Source: Thermodesulfobacterium thermophilum DSM 1276
GTDB lineage: Bacteria; Desulfobacterota; Thermodesulfobacteria; Thermodesulfobacteriales; Thermodesulfobacteriaceae
Direction of reading: 5' to 3'
Length of the DNA stretch: 64,000 bases
Assembly (NCBI RefSeq): GCF_000421605.1
Contig: NZ_ATXI01000008.1
Span: 41,933-105,932 of the forward strand
The notes under the pieces were generated by a model. It was not told the DNA's origin and made no database searches. It saw nothing but the letters and a program-made list of their open reading frames with translations. Of this stretch, positions 42,196-51,932 are shown in pieces (the stretch's first letter is position 1; the number at the start of each line of letters is the position of its first letter). The translations under genes were made by a program, and so were the position numbers.

Positions 42196-42540
42196 ATGGC
42201 TTTGTGGCGACCAGTTAAAAGGTTTCGTAAATGGGAAACCCTATTTATCATCCATCCTGATAGGGTACCTGAAAAGGACCAGGTTTTAGAAAAGGTCAAA
42301 GAAATTATCAACTCTAAAGAAGGAGATGTACTTAAGGTGGATGAATGGGGCTTAAGAAAACTTGCTTATCCTATTGCCAAGCGTAAAAATGGTTACTATG
42401 TCTTGATGGAGTTTTACGGGTTAGCAGATACCCCTAAGGCATTAGAGGATTACTTTAGGATAGATGAACGTGTAGTAAGATTTATCGTGGTTAAGTTGGA
42501 AGATAGATATAATCCAGAAACAGCAGCGAACGAAGGTTAA
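42196..42540 (+). CDS. rpsF: 30S ribosomal protein S6
   Basis: A 114-aa S6: [40 protein letters not shown] and [41 protein letters not shown] precedes the ATG. First of the conserved rpsF-rpsR-rplI-dnaB order. S6 pairs with S18 in the 30S platform. An S6:S18 leader could exist in the 63-nt gap upstream but was not established. Confidence 0.96.
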   Translation: MALWRPVKRFRKWETLFIIHPDRVPEKDQVLEKVKEIINSKEGDVLKVDEWGLRKLAYPIAKRKNGYYVLMEFYGLADTPKALEDYFRIDERVVRFIVVKLEDRYNPETAANEG

Positions 42541-42553
42541 CAGGAGGGATAAA

Positions 42554-42805
42554 ATGGAAAACACGATTATAAAAAAGAAGGCCTTTGCTAAGAAAAAGTT
42601 TTGTCGTTTTTGCGCTGACCCAAGCGTTAAGATAGATTATAAAAACGCAGACCTCCTTAAACAGTTTTTAAACGAAAAGGGGATGATCATTCATAGAAGA
42701 CAAACTGGCACCTGTGCCTACCACCAGAGGCGTCTTACTAACGCTATCAAAATAGCAAGGATAATGGCTCTTTTGCCTTTTGTAGCTGATGTAGAGGTAG
42801 AATAA
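42554..42805 (+). CDS. rpsR: 30S ribosomal protein S18
   Basis: An 83-aa S18: [40 protein letters not shown] and [23 protein letters not shown]. The CRFC and CAYH residues form the zinc-binding (C+) variant of S18. Located 13 nt after rpsF with its own GGAGGG site. Confidence 0.97.
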   Translation: MENTIIKKKAFAKKKFCRFCADPSVKIDYKNADLLKQFLNEKGMIIHRRQTGTCAYHQRRLTNAIKIARIMALLPFVADVEVE

Positions 42806-42824
42806 TCAGATAGGAGGCTAACCG

Positions 42825-43271
42825 ATGGAAGTAATATTGAGAACCGATGTTCCCAAATTAGGTAAAGCAGGCGATATCGTAAGGGTAAAAGATGGATATG
42901 CCAGGAATTATTTAATACCAAAAGGCTTTGCCATCCCAGCCAACCAGAAAAACATAAAAGCCTTAGAAAAAGAAAGACAGATTATCTTGGCTAAGGCAGA
43001 AAGAGAACGTAAAAAACTTATGTCTTTGGCTGAAAAACTTGAAGGATTGGAATTGGTAATTTATAGGCGTAAAATAGAAGAGGATAGAATTTTTGGATCA
43101 GTTACGGTAGCTGACATAGTAAATGCCTTAAAAGAAAAAGGGTTTGAGGTAGATAAAAAGTTTATCCACCTAAACGAGCCTATTAAAAAATTAGGAGTTT
43201 ATGAGGTACCTGTGAATTTTTCTTCTGATAAGGTAGTAAACATAAAGTTAGAAGTAGTAGAAGAAAAGTAA
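42825..43271 (+). CDS. rplI: 50S ribosomal protein L9
   Basis: A 148-aa L9: MEVILRTDVPKLGKAGDIVR, VKDGYARNYLIPKGFAIPAN, a long connecting helix and a C-terminal domain IFGSVTVADIVNALKEKGFE to IKLEVVEEK. ATAGGAGG precedes the ATG. Nine nt separate it from dnaB. Confidence 0.97.
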   Translation: MEVILRTDVPKLGKAGDIVRVKDGYARNYLIPKGFAIPANQKNIKALEKERQIILAKAERERKKLMSLAEKLEGLELVIYRRKIEEDRIFGSVTVADIVNALKEKGFEVDKKFIHLNEPIKKLGVYEVPVNFSSDKVVNIKLEVVEEK

Positions 43272-43280
43272 TATTTTTAA

Positions 43281-44663
43281 ATGCCACCCAAAAAAAACTT
43301 AAAATCTAAACAAGAGCTTGGGGAGGGTTTACCACCTGAGCTCTTGCCCCCTCAAGACCTACAGGCAGAAAAGCATCTTTTAGCAAGTATTTTTGTAGAT
43401 CCTCCCTCAATAGTAAAAGTTCTTGACATCATCAAACCTGAAGATTTCTATGCCTTGTCCCATAGGTTGATCTATAGTGCTTTTCTTTCTCTTTTTGAAA
43501 GGGATGAACCTATTGACATCGTAACCGTACATAACGAGCTTGAAAAGAGAGGAGAGTTAGATAAAGTTGGTGGGGCGGTATATTTAGCTGAGCTGGTTAG
43601 TCTTCTTCCTACCTCTGCCCATATTCTCTATTATGCTAAAATAGTAAAAGAAAAAAGCGTTCTAAGAGAAATCATCAACATCTCACAAGACCTTATCTAT
43701 AGAGCCTATTATTCTACAGAAGATTCTCAAGAACTTTTAAGTTACGCAGAAAAGTCCTTCTTTGAATTGTCGCATTATGGCAAAAAAGAGGGTTTTTCTC
43801 CTTTAAAAGATATTGTAAAAGATACCATCAAGTATTTAGAAAACATTTATCAAAAGGGAGATCTTATAACCGGGATACCTACAGGTTTTTATGAGTTAGA
43901 CCGAATGACCGCGGGGTTGCAAAAAGGAGACCTTGTTATCATAGCTGCTCGTCCTGGTATGGGTAAAACAGCCTTAGCCTTAGACATAGTGAGAAACGCT
44001 ACCAAACAAGCAAACATAGGGGCCGCGGTTTTTTCTTTAGAAATGAGTAAACAACAGCTTTGTGCAAGGATGCTTTGTGCTGAAGCCAAGGTAAATTTCC
44101 AAAAATTTAGGACTGGACAACTGGAGCCTCAAGAATGGCAAAAGATAGCTCAGGCAGCTTCCACCTTAAGTCAACTGCCTATCTATATAGACGAAACTCC
44201 AGGGATCAACATTTTAGAAGTAAAAGCCAAGGCCAAAAAACTGCTTAAAGAAACCCCATTAGGGCTGATCGTGATAGACTACCTTCAGTTGATGAAAGGA
44301 CTTGAAAGAAAGGAAAGAAGAGAACAAGAAATATCAGAAATATCTTCTGGTTTAAAGGCTTTAGCTAAGGAACTTAACGTTCCGGTGGTTGCCCTTTCTC
44401 AATTAAACAGAAAGGTAGAAGAACGTCCAGATAAAAGGCCCCAGCTTGCAGATTTAAGAGAATCAGGGGCTATCGAGCAAGACGCAGATGTAATTCTTTT
44501 TATCTACAGAGATGAGTTTTATAACAAAGAAAGCCCAGAAAAAGGTATAGCTGAAATCATCATCGGTAAACAGCGTAATGGCCCAATGGGCGTAGTAAAA
44601 CTTGCCTACTTTCCCCAGTATACTTCTTTTGGAAATTTAGACCCTAATCTCCGTTTTTCTTAA
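43281..44663 (+). CDS. dnaB: Replicative DNA helicase DnaB
   Basis: DnaB is the hexameric fork helicase. The 460-aa protein has the N-terminal helical DnaB domain (PQDLQAEKHLLASIFVDP, HRLIYSAFLSLFERDEPID, YLAELVSLLPTSAH), Walker A IIAARPGMGKTALALDIVRN (about residues 215-234), SLEMSKQQL, Walker B GLIVIDYLQLM, and ALSQLNRKVEERPDKRPQLADLRESGAIEQDADVILF. No intein is present. There is no clear ribosome site before the ATG. Its 3' end overlaps the convergent Usp gene by 20 nt. Confidence 0.96.
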   Translation: MPPKKNLKSKQELGEGLPPELLPPQDLQAEKHLLASIFVDPPSIVKVLDIIKPEDFYALSHRLIYSAFLSLFERDEPIDIVTVHNELEKRGELDKVGGAVYLAELVSLLPTSAHILYYAKIVKEKSVLREIINISQDLIYRAYYSTEDSQELLSYAEKSFFELSHYGKKEGFSPLKDIVKDTIKYLENIYQKGDLITGIPTGFYELDRMTAGLQKGDLVIIAARPGMGKTALALDIVRNATKQANIGAAVFSLEMSKQQLCARMLCAEAKVNFQKFRTGQLEPQEWQKIAQAASTLSQLPIYIDETPGINILEVKAKAKKLLKETPLGLIVIDYLQLMKGLERKERREQEISEISSGLKALAKELNVPVVALSQLNRKVEERPDKRPQLADLRESGAIEQDADVILFIYRDEFYNKESPEKGIAEIIIGKQRNGPMGVVKLAYFPQYTSFGNLDPNLRFS

Positions 44664-45504
44664 TGACTAAAATAGGTACCGGGGAGTTAGCAATTATTTT
44701 TTGAGCAGCACTCCCGATAAGTTTCTTCCCCGTCTCTTCGTCAGCTCCTATCGCAAGTAGAGTGGCCCCAAGATTTTTAATGATGTTTACGATAACTGCA
44801 TAGGGTTCTCCTTTTTCTATAAAGACCCGAGGTTTTAGGCCTAATGCCTCGATTTCCTTTACAACAGGGTTTAATTGGTTAGAAATTTCTTCTTTTAATA
44901 TGTTTAAAAGTTCTTCTTCTCCTATGATAGTTTCAGGAGGAAGTTGAATAACTGAAGCAATATCCAAGGTAGCGCCATACGCCTTAGCTATCTTTGCTGC
45001 CCGTTTAACTGCATTGTTACCAGGGATCGAACCATCTGTAGCTACCAGTATTTTTTGAATCTTTAAAAGGGTTTTTCTGGGTATTATAAGTACGTCTATA
45101 GGACTGTCGTTGATGATTTTAGCTGCAGTACTTCCTATAAGGATTTTTTCAAAACTGGTAACCCCTCTACGTCCTGTTACTATAAGGTCACAGTTGTTTT
45201 TGATGGCTACTTCTATTACTTTTTCACAAGGTCTCCCTTCTTCTAAAAAGGTTTTAAGTTCTATCTGATTTTCTTCAGCAAAAATTTTAGCCTCCTCTAA
45301 AGCTTTTATATATGTTTTTTTGATGTTTTCTTTAACATGCCCAAAGATAGAAAGAGAACTCACTAAACCTTTATAGGGAGGTATAACACTTATAGCCATA
45401 AGCTCTATACCTTCGTTTTTAGCAAAGTTTAAAGCCTCTTCAAAGGCATGTTTACTTGCATCTGATCCATCAAGTGCAACCAGTATTCTTTTAAACTTAC
45501 ACAT
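44644..45504 (-). CDS. Tandem universal stress protein (two UspA domains)
   Basis: A 286-aa protein of two UspA domains. Residues 5-140 begin RILVALDGSDASKHAFEEAL and end VTGRRGVTSFEKILIGSTAAKIINDSPIDVLII. Residues 150-284 begin KILVATDGSIPGNNAVKRAA and end GADEETGKKLIGSAAQKIIANSPVPILVI. The G-x2-G-x9-G-S/T ATP-binding motif is clear in domain 1 and degenerate in domain 2. Single gene with an AGGAGG site; role in stress tolerance is from family knowledge. Confidence 0.93.
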   Translation of the reverse strand: MCKFKRILVALDGSDASKHAFEEALNFAKNEGIELMAISVIPPYKGLVSSLSIFGHVKENIKKTYIKALEEAKIFAEENQIELKTFLEEGRPCEKVIEVAIKNNCDLIVTGRRGVTSFEKILIGSTAAKIINDSPIDVLIIPRKTLLKIQKILVATDGSIPGNNAVKRAAKIAKAYGATLDIASVIQLPPETIIGEEELLNILKEEISNQLNPVVKEIEALGLKPRVFIEKGEPYAVIVNIIKNLGATLLAIGADEETGKKLIGSAAQKIIANSPVPILVIKKNGD

Positions 45505-45689
45505 TTTCTACCTCCTCTTTTTAATTGTTGTATACTTTTTATTTTTATAAAAAATTTAAAAATAGTCAAGATAGCAACAATGATTTGGAAGTTTAATCTT
45601 GAGTTTTATTATTTAACCTCATACCATTCATCGGAAAAAAATATGAGTTGAGGTTTGAGATAGGAAACAAAGGAAAGGAGACAAACTGA

Positions 45690-45716
45690 AGCCCCTAAGG
45701 GGCCTCCTTAGGGGCT
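45690..45716 (-). terminator. Terminator after ilvC
   Basis: An 11-bp perfect stem AGCCCCTAAGG / CCTTAGGGGCT with loop GGCCT, 16 nt downstream of the ilvC stop on the minus strand, followed on that strand by TCAGTTTGTCTCCTTTCCTTTG. Confidence 0.8.
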
Positions 45717-45732
45717 AAGAAGTAAATGGTTG

Positions 45733-46752
<1,020 letters not shown>

Positions 46753-46879
46753 TTAAGATGCTGAACTATATTTTAACACTTAATCCTTTTTTGAAAATTT
46801 TAAATCCACTGAAGTGTAAAAAGAGGAAGTTTAAAATATAGATTTTCTTAAAAAATAGGCTATAAAAATTTTGAGTTTT

Positions 46880-47716
46880 TTAATTAGAACGAGGCTCAAA
46901 GTATTCGTAGGTATTTTGTTCTTTTTTGTCAGAAAATACATATATCCAGAGATGATGTATCAGATAAAAAGGATATTTTTGATTGCCATAGGTCTTTTCT
47001 CCAGAACGGACCTTAACGGTTATAACCCACCATCCAGGGTTCTCGAAGGAAACCACAAAAAATCCGTTTTTTGAAAGGCGAACCTTATTTTTAAGGTAAG
47101 GATAGTTTATCTGACCATAGCTGTCTTTGGGAAGATCTTCTTCGCGTAAAAACACCGGAGAAAAATATTCAACTTCTATCTCACCTGAGGATAGGGGTTT
47201 GTTTTGATACCAAACCTGTCCCCAAAAAACTCCATGTTTTTTAAACCCATAGGGTCTGGTATAAGGTTTGATTTCTAAGTCAAAACCACAAAGGGTTGGC
47301 TCCTTATTTTCCTTTAACACATGTAAGGGGGTTTTTACCAAAAATTTACCTACGGTTTTGTCTCTTAACAAAGTATAATCGCTTTCTAAACAAACGAGAT
47401 GGTCTCCTTCATTATTAGGGGTAAACTTAAAATTATAACCTACCCTTTTGGTGTTAAGTGAACGGTCAAAAAATTCGGTTTTTAGAAAAGTAGGTTTTTC
47501 TGTAGTCCCGTTAGGTAGTAAAACATAAAGGTTTTTAGGGGTTTTAAGATCTAAGATTAGACCAAAGGCAGGCTCTGCTGCCCCTACATAAAAAGTTTTC
47601 TCTTTTTTTAAGGCTCCATAATTATCAGGAAGGCTGATCAAAAAAATCTTATATCCAAAACTTATCTCAGGAAAAAATAAAAAGATAAAAAGAAAAATTA
47701 AACCTAAAAAAGGCAT
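46880..47716 (-). CDS. Secreted DUF4198-like (NikM/nickel-uptake-type) protein
   Basis: A 278-aa exported protein with an N-terminal signal segment (MPFLGLIFLFIFLFFPEISFG). The rest is beta-rich with KTFYVGAAEPAFG, GYNFKFTPNNEGDHLVCLES, VFWGQVWYQNKPLSSGEIEVEYFSP and GFFVVSFENPGWWVITVKVR, the pattern of DUF4198 proteins, often periplasmic partners of metal uptake systems. No transporter gene is adjacent, so a metal role is only a suggestion. It starts 3 nt after the next gene upstream stops, so the two are probably coupled. Confidence 0.6.
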   Translation of the reverse strand: MPFLGLIFLFIFLFFPEISFGYKIFLISLPDNYGALKKEKTFYVGAAEPAFGLILDLKTPKNLYVLLPNGTTEKPTFLKTEFFDRSLNTKRVGYNFKFTPNNEGDHLVCLESDYTLLRDKTVGKFLVKTPLHVLKENKEPTLCGFDLEIKPYTRPYGFKKHGVFWGQVWYQNKPLSSGEIEVEYFSPVFLREEDLPKDSYGQINYPYLKNKVRLSKNGFFVVSFENPGWWVITVKVRSGEKTYGNQKYPFYLIHHLWIYVFSDKKEQNTYEYFEPRSN

Positions 47717-47719
47717 TTT

Positions 47720-48208
47720 TTAGGTGAACCTGTTAAGTATCCAGGAGATGATCGCACTCTTTAGTTGAAGTTCCTGTTCAGGGGTAAGACTTGTTAACCA
47801 GTATTTTATCCATTTTTGTAGTCGGTTGACATGAAGCTTGGGAGGTTTGTCTCCATAGACTAGTTCTAAGGCTTTTAGATACCAGATAAAAATAGCTTGA
47901 AGAGGCATAAACCTGTATTCCAAGGTAATAGGATAAAGAACTTCATAAAAAGCACGGTTAGCAAACTTTTTATCTTGTTCGCTTGAGATCTTTCTGATGT
48001 TAAGTTTGGATACCGTGGTTGGTCTACTCCCCTCTTTTTCTTCTAATTCTCTCAAGGCCTCTAAGTTTTTTTCTAAAATAACCAGTTTATCTTGGTTTTG
48101 TCTGATGATTTCGTCTTGAAGGGCAAGCAAGGCTAACGGATTTTCCCTTTCTCTATAATATTTTGCCAGTTTTTGCTTTAATATAGACTTTCGTGAGCGT
48201 CCACCCAT
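47720..48208 (-). CDS. Hypothetical protein
   Basis: A 162-aa protein with a basic N terminus (MGGRSRKSILKQKLAKYYRE), a coiled-coil stretch (residues 28-60, rich in Glu, Leu and Arg) and a helical C-terminal half with aromatic-rich YEVLYPITLEYRFMPLQAIF. No family recognised. GGGAGAGA lies before the ATG. It precedes the DUF4198-like gene by 3 nt and follows rsmE by about 70 nt on the same strand. Confidence 0.6.
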   Translation of the reverse strand: MGGRSRKSILKQKLAKYYRERENPLALLALQDEIIRQNQDKLVILEKNLEALRELEEKEGSRPTTVSKLNIRKISSEQDKKFANRAFYEVLYPITLEYRFMPLQAIFIWYLKALELVYGDKPPKLHVNRLQKWIKYWLTSLTPEQELQLKSAIISWILNRFT

Positions 48209-48275
48209 AATCTCTCCCTCTTTAAAAAATTAACCCTTTTTCTATAAAACCACATTTTAGTTTTTTTTCAACTGG

Positions 48276-49022
48276 TTAATCCATAGATGTAGATAAAAAG
48301 CTGATAACACTTGCTAACCCTAAAAAAGCAGTTTCTGCTTTTAATACATAAGGAGCAAGAGATAAGGATAGAAATCCAACTTTAGATAGCAGCTCCTCTT
48401 CGGTTTTTTCAAAACCTCCTTCAGGCCCGGTTATAAAAACCACGGTATTGTTTTTCTTAAACTTCAGGCGCAGCTCTTCTACTTTCAGACAAGCCCCAAG
48501 GCCTCCTAACAGTTTAAGACTCTCCTTCCAGGGAAAATCTTCTAAGAAAGTTTTCAGTTCTACCGGAGCCAATATTTCAGGCATAAATAGCCGTCCCGAC
48601 TGTTTTAATGCCTGTTTAGCCTTATTTATAAGACGGGGGATTAGGTTTTTAGAAGGCTTAGCTACACTAAAACTGCTGTAAAAAGGTATAAAAATGTCTA
48701 TCCCAAGCTCTGTTCCTTTTTCTACTAACCACTCGGTTTTTTCCCCTTTTAAAATAGGTAATATCCCAATAATCTTAGGTATCCTTGGTTTTTCTTCTCT
48801 TAAAAGTTTTAAGATTTTAACCTTGGCCTTAAAGTTTTTACCATCCTTTAAAATTTCCTCAATTTTAGCCTCAAACTCTTTGCCTTGTCCGTCTATTAGA
48901 AAAAGTTTGTCCCCTTGTTTTTTCCTAAGTACTTTAATTAAGTGAAAACTTTCTTCTTCTGAAAGGAAGCCTTCTTCTCCAGAAAATTCAAAAAAAAACC
49001 TATTTCCTCCTTGAAGGTTCAT
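48276..49022 (-). CDS. rsmE: 16S rRNA (uracil-1498-N3) methyltransferase
   Basis: RsmE methylates U1498 of 16S rRNA. The 248-aa protein has an N-terminal PUA-like domain (HLIKVLRKKQGDKLFLIDGQGKEFEAKI), a SPOUT knot domain with KGEKTEWLVEKGTELGIDIF and KAKQALKQSGRLFMPEI, and the AdoMet knot VVFITGPEGGFEKTEEELL. A longer in-frame start at 49082 exists, but the preceding 20 residues are unlike the family. The ATG at 49022 gives MNLQGGNRFFFEF and carries the GGAGG-type region nearby, so it is used. Confidence 0.93.
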   Translation of the reverse strand: MNLQGGNRFFFEFSGEEGFLSEEESFHLIKVLRKKQGDKLFLIDGQGKEFEAKIEEILKDGKNFKAKVKILKLLREEKPRIPKIIGILPILKGEKTEWLVEKGTELGIDIFIPFYSSFSVAKPSKNLIPRLINKAKQALKQSGRLFMPEILAPVELKTFLEDFPWKESLKLLGGLGACLKVEELRLKFKKNNTVVFITGPEGGFEKTEEELLSKVGFLSLSLAPYVLKAETAFLGLASVISFLSTSMD

Positions 49023-49028
49023 AAAATC

Positions 49029-49034
49029 TATAAT
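49029..49034 (+). promoter_or_regulatory. -10 element upstream of the UvrD/RecB-like gene
   Basis: TATAAT at 49029-49034, 13 nt before the ATG at 49048, implies an untranslated leader of about 7 nt with no ribosome site. No -35 hexamer at proper spacing is seen. Confidence 0.4.
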
Positions 49035-49047
49035 ACAATAAATTTTG

Positions 49048-51357
49048 ATGGAGTCAAAAGAGCCTAATATCATCATATACAAAGCCAGTGCAGGAAGCGG
49101 AAAGACTTATAATTTAGCTTTAAACTATCTTAAGTTCATCTCTCAAGAAGGAAAGGATTCACTCAAAAAATTTCTTGCGATCACTTTTACCAACAAAGCC
49201 GCCTTTGAGATGAAACAAAGGATAATAGTGTTTTTGAAAGAAATAATAAAACAAACAGAAAAAGGAAAAACTTTAAGCTCTCAGCTTAATCTCTCACCTG
49301 AAAAAGCAGAACAAATCCTAAATCACCTTTTTTTAAACTACGACTATCTTCAGGTTAAAACCATAGATAGTTTTTTGCTAACCTTGTATAAGGCTATTTC
49401 TTATGAGGTAGGTTTGGAACCAAATTTCAGGGTAAGTACCTACCTTAGAGAAGAACTTATAGAAAAGGCTCTTACCGATTTTTACCAACAGACAGAAAAG
49501 GACCAGTCGTTAAAAAGCATTTTAGATAATTTTGTGAACACCTTAATTACAGAGAAGGAATCGCTTAAAATTAATTTTAAGAACAGCCTTGTTTCTGAAT
49601 TAAAAAAACTTCTGGCAAAACTTACTTATCATAAAGAGGTTTTAACCCTTTTGAATAGCTTAAACAAGGATGAGAACGAATTAGATCGAGAAATAAAAAC
49701 CTATTTTGGGTTTTATTCTGTCTTAAAAAACTTCTTGGAAAGAACTTTTTTTCGAGAAAAAGAGCTTGTTATAGGACTCTGGAAAGAAAAGATAGCAGAT
49801 ATTTTGTTTAAAGAAGAGGATGGACTTCTTCCTTGGGTATATGTCAAGCTTGGAAGCCTTAGAGGGGTTATCATAGATGAGTTTCAGGATACAGACCGCC
49901 TTCAGTGGGAAGCGTTAAACCCTATTGTAGAGGATTTAATAAGTAAACAGGGATTTTTAATCTGTGCCGGAGATCCTAAACAATCTATCTTCCAATGGAG
50001 AGGGGCAGATCCTAAACTGTTTGAAGAGGTTTTAAGGCTGCGTTCTTACAATGTTAAAGAAGAAGTTTTAGACTACAACTATCGTAGTAGTAAAACAATA
50101 ATAGAGTTTAATAACCGATTTTTTAGCAAACTTATAAGCCATGCCCATGAGATTTTGATAGAACTTGTTTTTTCTAAATCAAATAAAGAAGAGGAAAAGG
50201 ATAAAGTTCTTAAAAAACTTGTAGATGAACTTGTAGATGAGTTTAAAAACAATTTTAGGCATGTCCTTCAAAATCCATCAAATACACAACAGAGAGAAGA
50301 TAAAAGTAGAGTTGAGATACGAAGGTTTAATATTGATGAATCATCTAAAGATAAAGCTATAGAAAAAACAAAAGAAGAGGTTCTCAAAATTTTAAACGAG
50401 CTTAAATCTCAAGGAGAGTTAAAGGATGTAGCTATCTTGATGCTAGAAAACGAAGAAGTAGCAGATCTTTCTTCCTTTCTTATTTCTCAGGGTTTTAATG
50501 TATTAGCCACTTCTTCTTTGCATCTTAAAGAGTCGCTGATAGCAAACGCCTTGACATCTTTACTTAAGTTTATAGCCTATCCAGAGGATGAGGTTGCCCT
50601 TGCAGGTTTCCTTTCAAGTGCTATCCTTCCAGAAGGAAAAAAAATTTTAGAAGAATACCTAAATTGGATTTTAACTAAATCCTATTTAAGTATTGCAGCG
50701 TTTTTGAAAGAACATAGAAAAGAGTTTTGGGAAACGCAGATATTGCCTCTTTTGGACCTTAAGAAAGATGCTTCTTTGTATAAAATCTGTATAGAAATAG
50801 TTAAAAACTTGGAAATAGAAAAGAAATTTTCGACAGAAATAGCAGCACTTTCTAAATTTTTGACGGTAGTTTTTAACTTAGACAGAAAAGGGGAGGGACT
50901 TGAAGAATTTTTGTTATACTGGGAAAAATATTCAGAAGATGAAATGGACATCCCCGAGATGGAAGATTGCATAAAAATTTTAACCATTCATAAAGCCAAA
51001 GGGTTAGAGTTTGAAACGGTGATTTTTCCGTTAATTTGGAAGGAAAAAAGGTTTGTTATAGACCTAAAGCTGGTTTTTCATAACGGAAAAGTATTTTACG
51101 GGAAAAAAAATGACCTTGCTGAAGAGGGTAAGTTAGGTTGGTATCTGGAAAAAGCTAAAAACCGGCTTGAACTTTTAAACCTACTTTATGTGGCCCTTAC
51201 CAGGGCTAAGAAAAATCTGTTTGTTCTCCTTCCAGACCATATAGAAAAAACTAAGTTTTCTCCTTTAGTAAAGATCTTTAGAAAGGTTTACGACCTTTTG
51301 GAAAGCGAAAATCTGGAAAGCAGCAATTCTTTAAGTTCATCAAAGCTTTCTACGTAA
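49048..51357 (+). CDS. UvrD/RecB-family DNA helicase (AddA-like)
   Basis: A 769-aa superfamily 1 helicase. Motifs: Walker A ASAGSGKTYNLA (residues about 13-24), TNKAAFEMKQRI (Ia), DYLQVKTIDSFL, GVIIDEFQDTDRLQWEAL (II), CAGDPKQSIFQWRGADP (III), DYNYRSSKTIIEF (IV), DCIKILTIHKAKGLEFETVI (V) and YVALTRAKKNLFVLLP (VI). It resembles AddA/RecB rather than UvrD, but stops after motif VI without the nuclease domain. No AddB partner lies nearby. The start lacks a ribosome site. Its last 70 nt overlap the convergent HAD gene. Confidence 0.9.
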   Translation: MESKEPNIIIYKASAGSGKTYNLALNYLKFISQEGKDSLKKFLAITFTNKAAFEMKQRIIVFLKEIIKQTEKGKTLSSQLNLSPEKAEQILNHLFLNYDYLQVKTIDSFLLTLYKAISYEVGLEPNFRVSTYLREELIEKALTDFYQQTEKDQSLKSILDNFVNTLITEKESLKINFKNSLVSELKKLLAKLTYHKEVLTLLNSLNKDENELDREIKTYFGFYSVLKNFLERTFFREKELVIGLWKEKIADILFKEEDGLLPWVYVKLGSLRGVIIDEFQDTDRLQWEALNPIVEDLISKQGFLICAGDPKQSIFQWRGADPKLFEEVLRLRSYNVKEEVLDYNYRSSKTIIEFNNRFFSKLISHAHEILIELVFSKSNKEEEKDKVLKKLVDELVDEFKNNFRHVLQNPSNTQQREDKSRVEIRRFNIDESSKDKAIEKTKEEVLKILNELKSQGELKDVAILMLENEEVADLSSFLISQGFNVLATSSLHLKESLIANALTSLLKFIAYPEDEVALAGFLSSAILPEGKKILEEYLNWILTKSYLSIAAFLKEHRKEFWETQILPLLDLKKDASLYKICIEIVKNLEIEKKFSTEIAALSKFLTVVFNLDRKGEGLEEFLLYWEKYSEDEMDIPEMEDCIKILTIHKAKGLEFETVIFPLIWKEKRFVIDLKLVFHNGKVFYGKKNDLAEEGKLGWYLEKAKNRLELLNLLYVALTRAKKNLFVLLPDHIEKTKFSPLVKIFRKVYDLLESENLESSNSLSSSKLST

Positions 51358-51926
51358 TAATCTGCATCAAGTTTTCGGTTTTTAAACGCTACCAAGGGAA
51401 CTTTACAAGCTTTACAAAGGGCTTCATCTACCTTAGAATCTCCTACATAAAGAGTTTCATAAGGGGCAGTTTTAAAATGTTCTAAAATCTGGAGAAGGGC
51501 TCGAGGGTCGTTTTTGGGAACGATGCTTGCATCCATAACATAATCAAAATAATCGGTAAGGTTGAAGTGAGATAACAAAGGATAGGTAGAAGTAGTACGG
51601 TTGGTGCATAAAGCAATGTATAAGTAATTTTTGGCCCAACCTAAAAACTCCTTTAAACCTTTTTCCATAACTAAGTAGTCAAAAAAAAGCGAGTAAGAAA
51701 TCTCTTTTTGGATATCTTTAGCTAAATCAAGTTTGTCTGGTATGTCCCTGAAAAGATAGGCTAAACATTCGTTTACTGAATGCATATGAATAAATTCTAT
51801 CTCTTCAGGGCTCATAGGAGGTCTTCCTACCCTTTCAAGGATATAATTATAGAAATAGGTATTGGCCTGTTTTGAATCAAAAAGCACTCCATCACAATCT
51901 AAAACCAAAAGTTTGAGTGTATTCAT
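51288..51926 (-). CDS. HAD-superfamily phosphatase (phosphoglycolate phosphatase-like)
   Basis: A 212-aa HAD protein: LLVLDCDGVLFDSKQANTYF (motif I, intact DxDGV), a helical cap, LYIALCTNRTTSTYPLLSHF (motif II), DASIVPKNDPRALLQIL (Lys) and ETLYVGDSKVDEALCKACKV (motif IV). The cap type resembles Gph/PpaX. It lies 6 nt after the polyprenyl synthase gene on the same strand and overlaps the helicase gene tail by 70 nt. Confidence 0.9.
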   Translation of the reverse strand: MNTLKLLVLDCDGVLFDSKQANTYFYNYILERVGRPPMSPEEIEFIHMHSVNECLAYLFRDIPDKLDLAKDIQKEISYSLFFDYLVMEKGLKEFLGWAKNYLYIALCTNRTTSTYPLLSHFNLTDYFDYVMDASIVPKNDPRALLQILEHFKTAPYETLYVGDSKVDEALCKACKVPLVAFKNRKLDADYYVESFDELKELLLSRFSLSKRS

Positions 51927-51932
51927 AACCCT

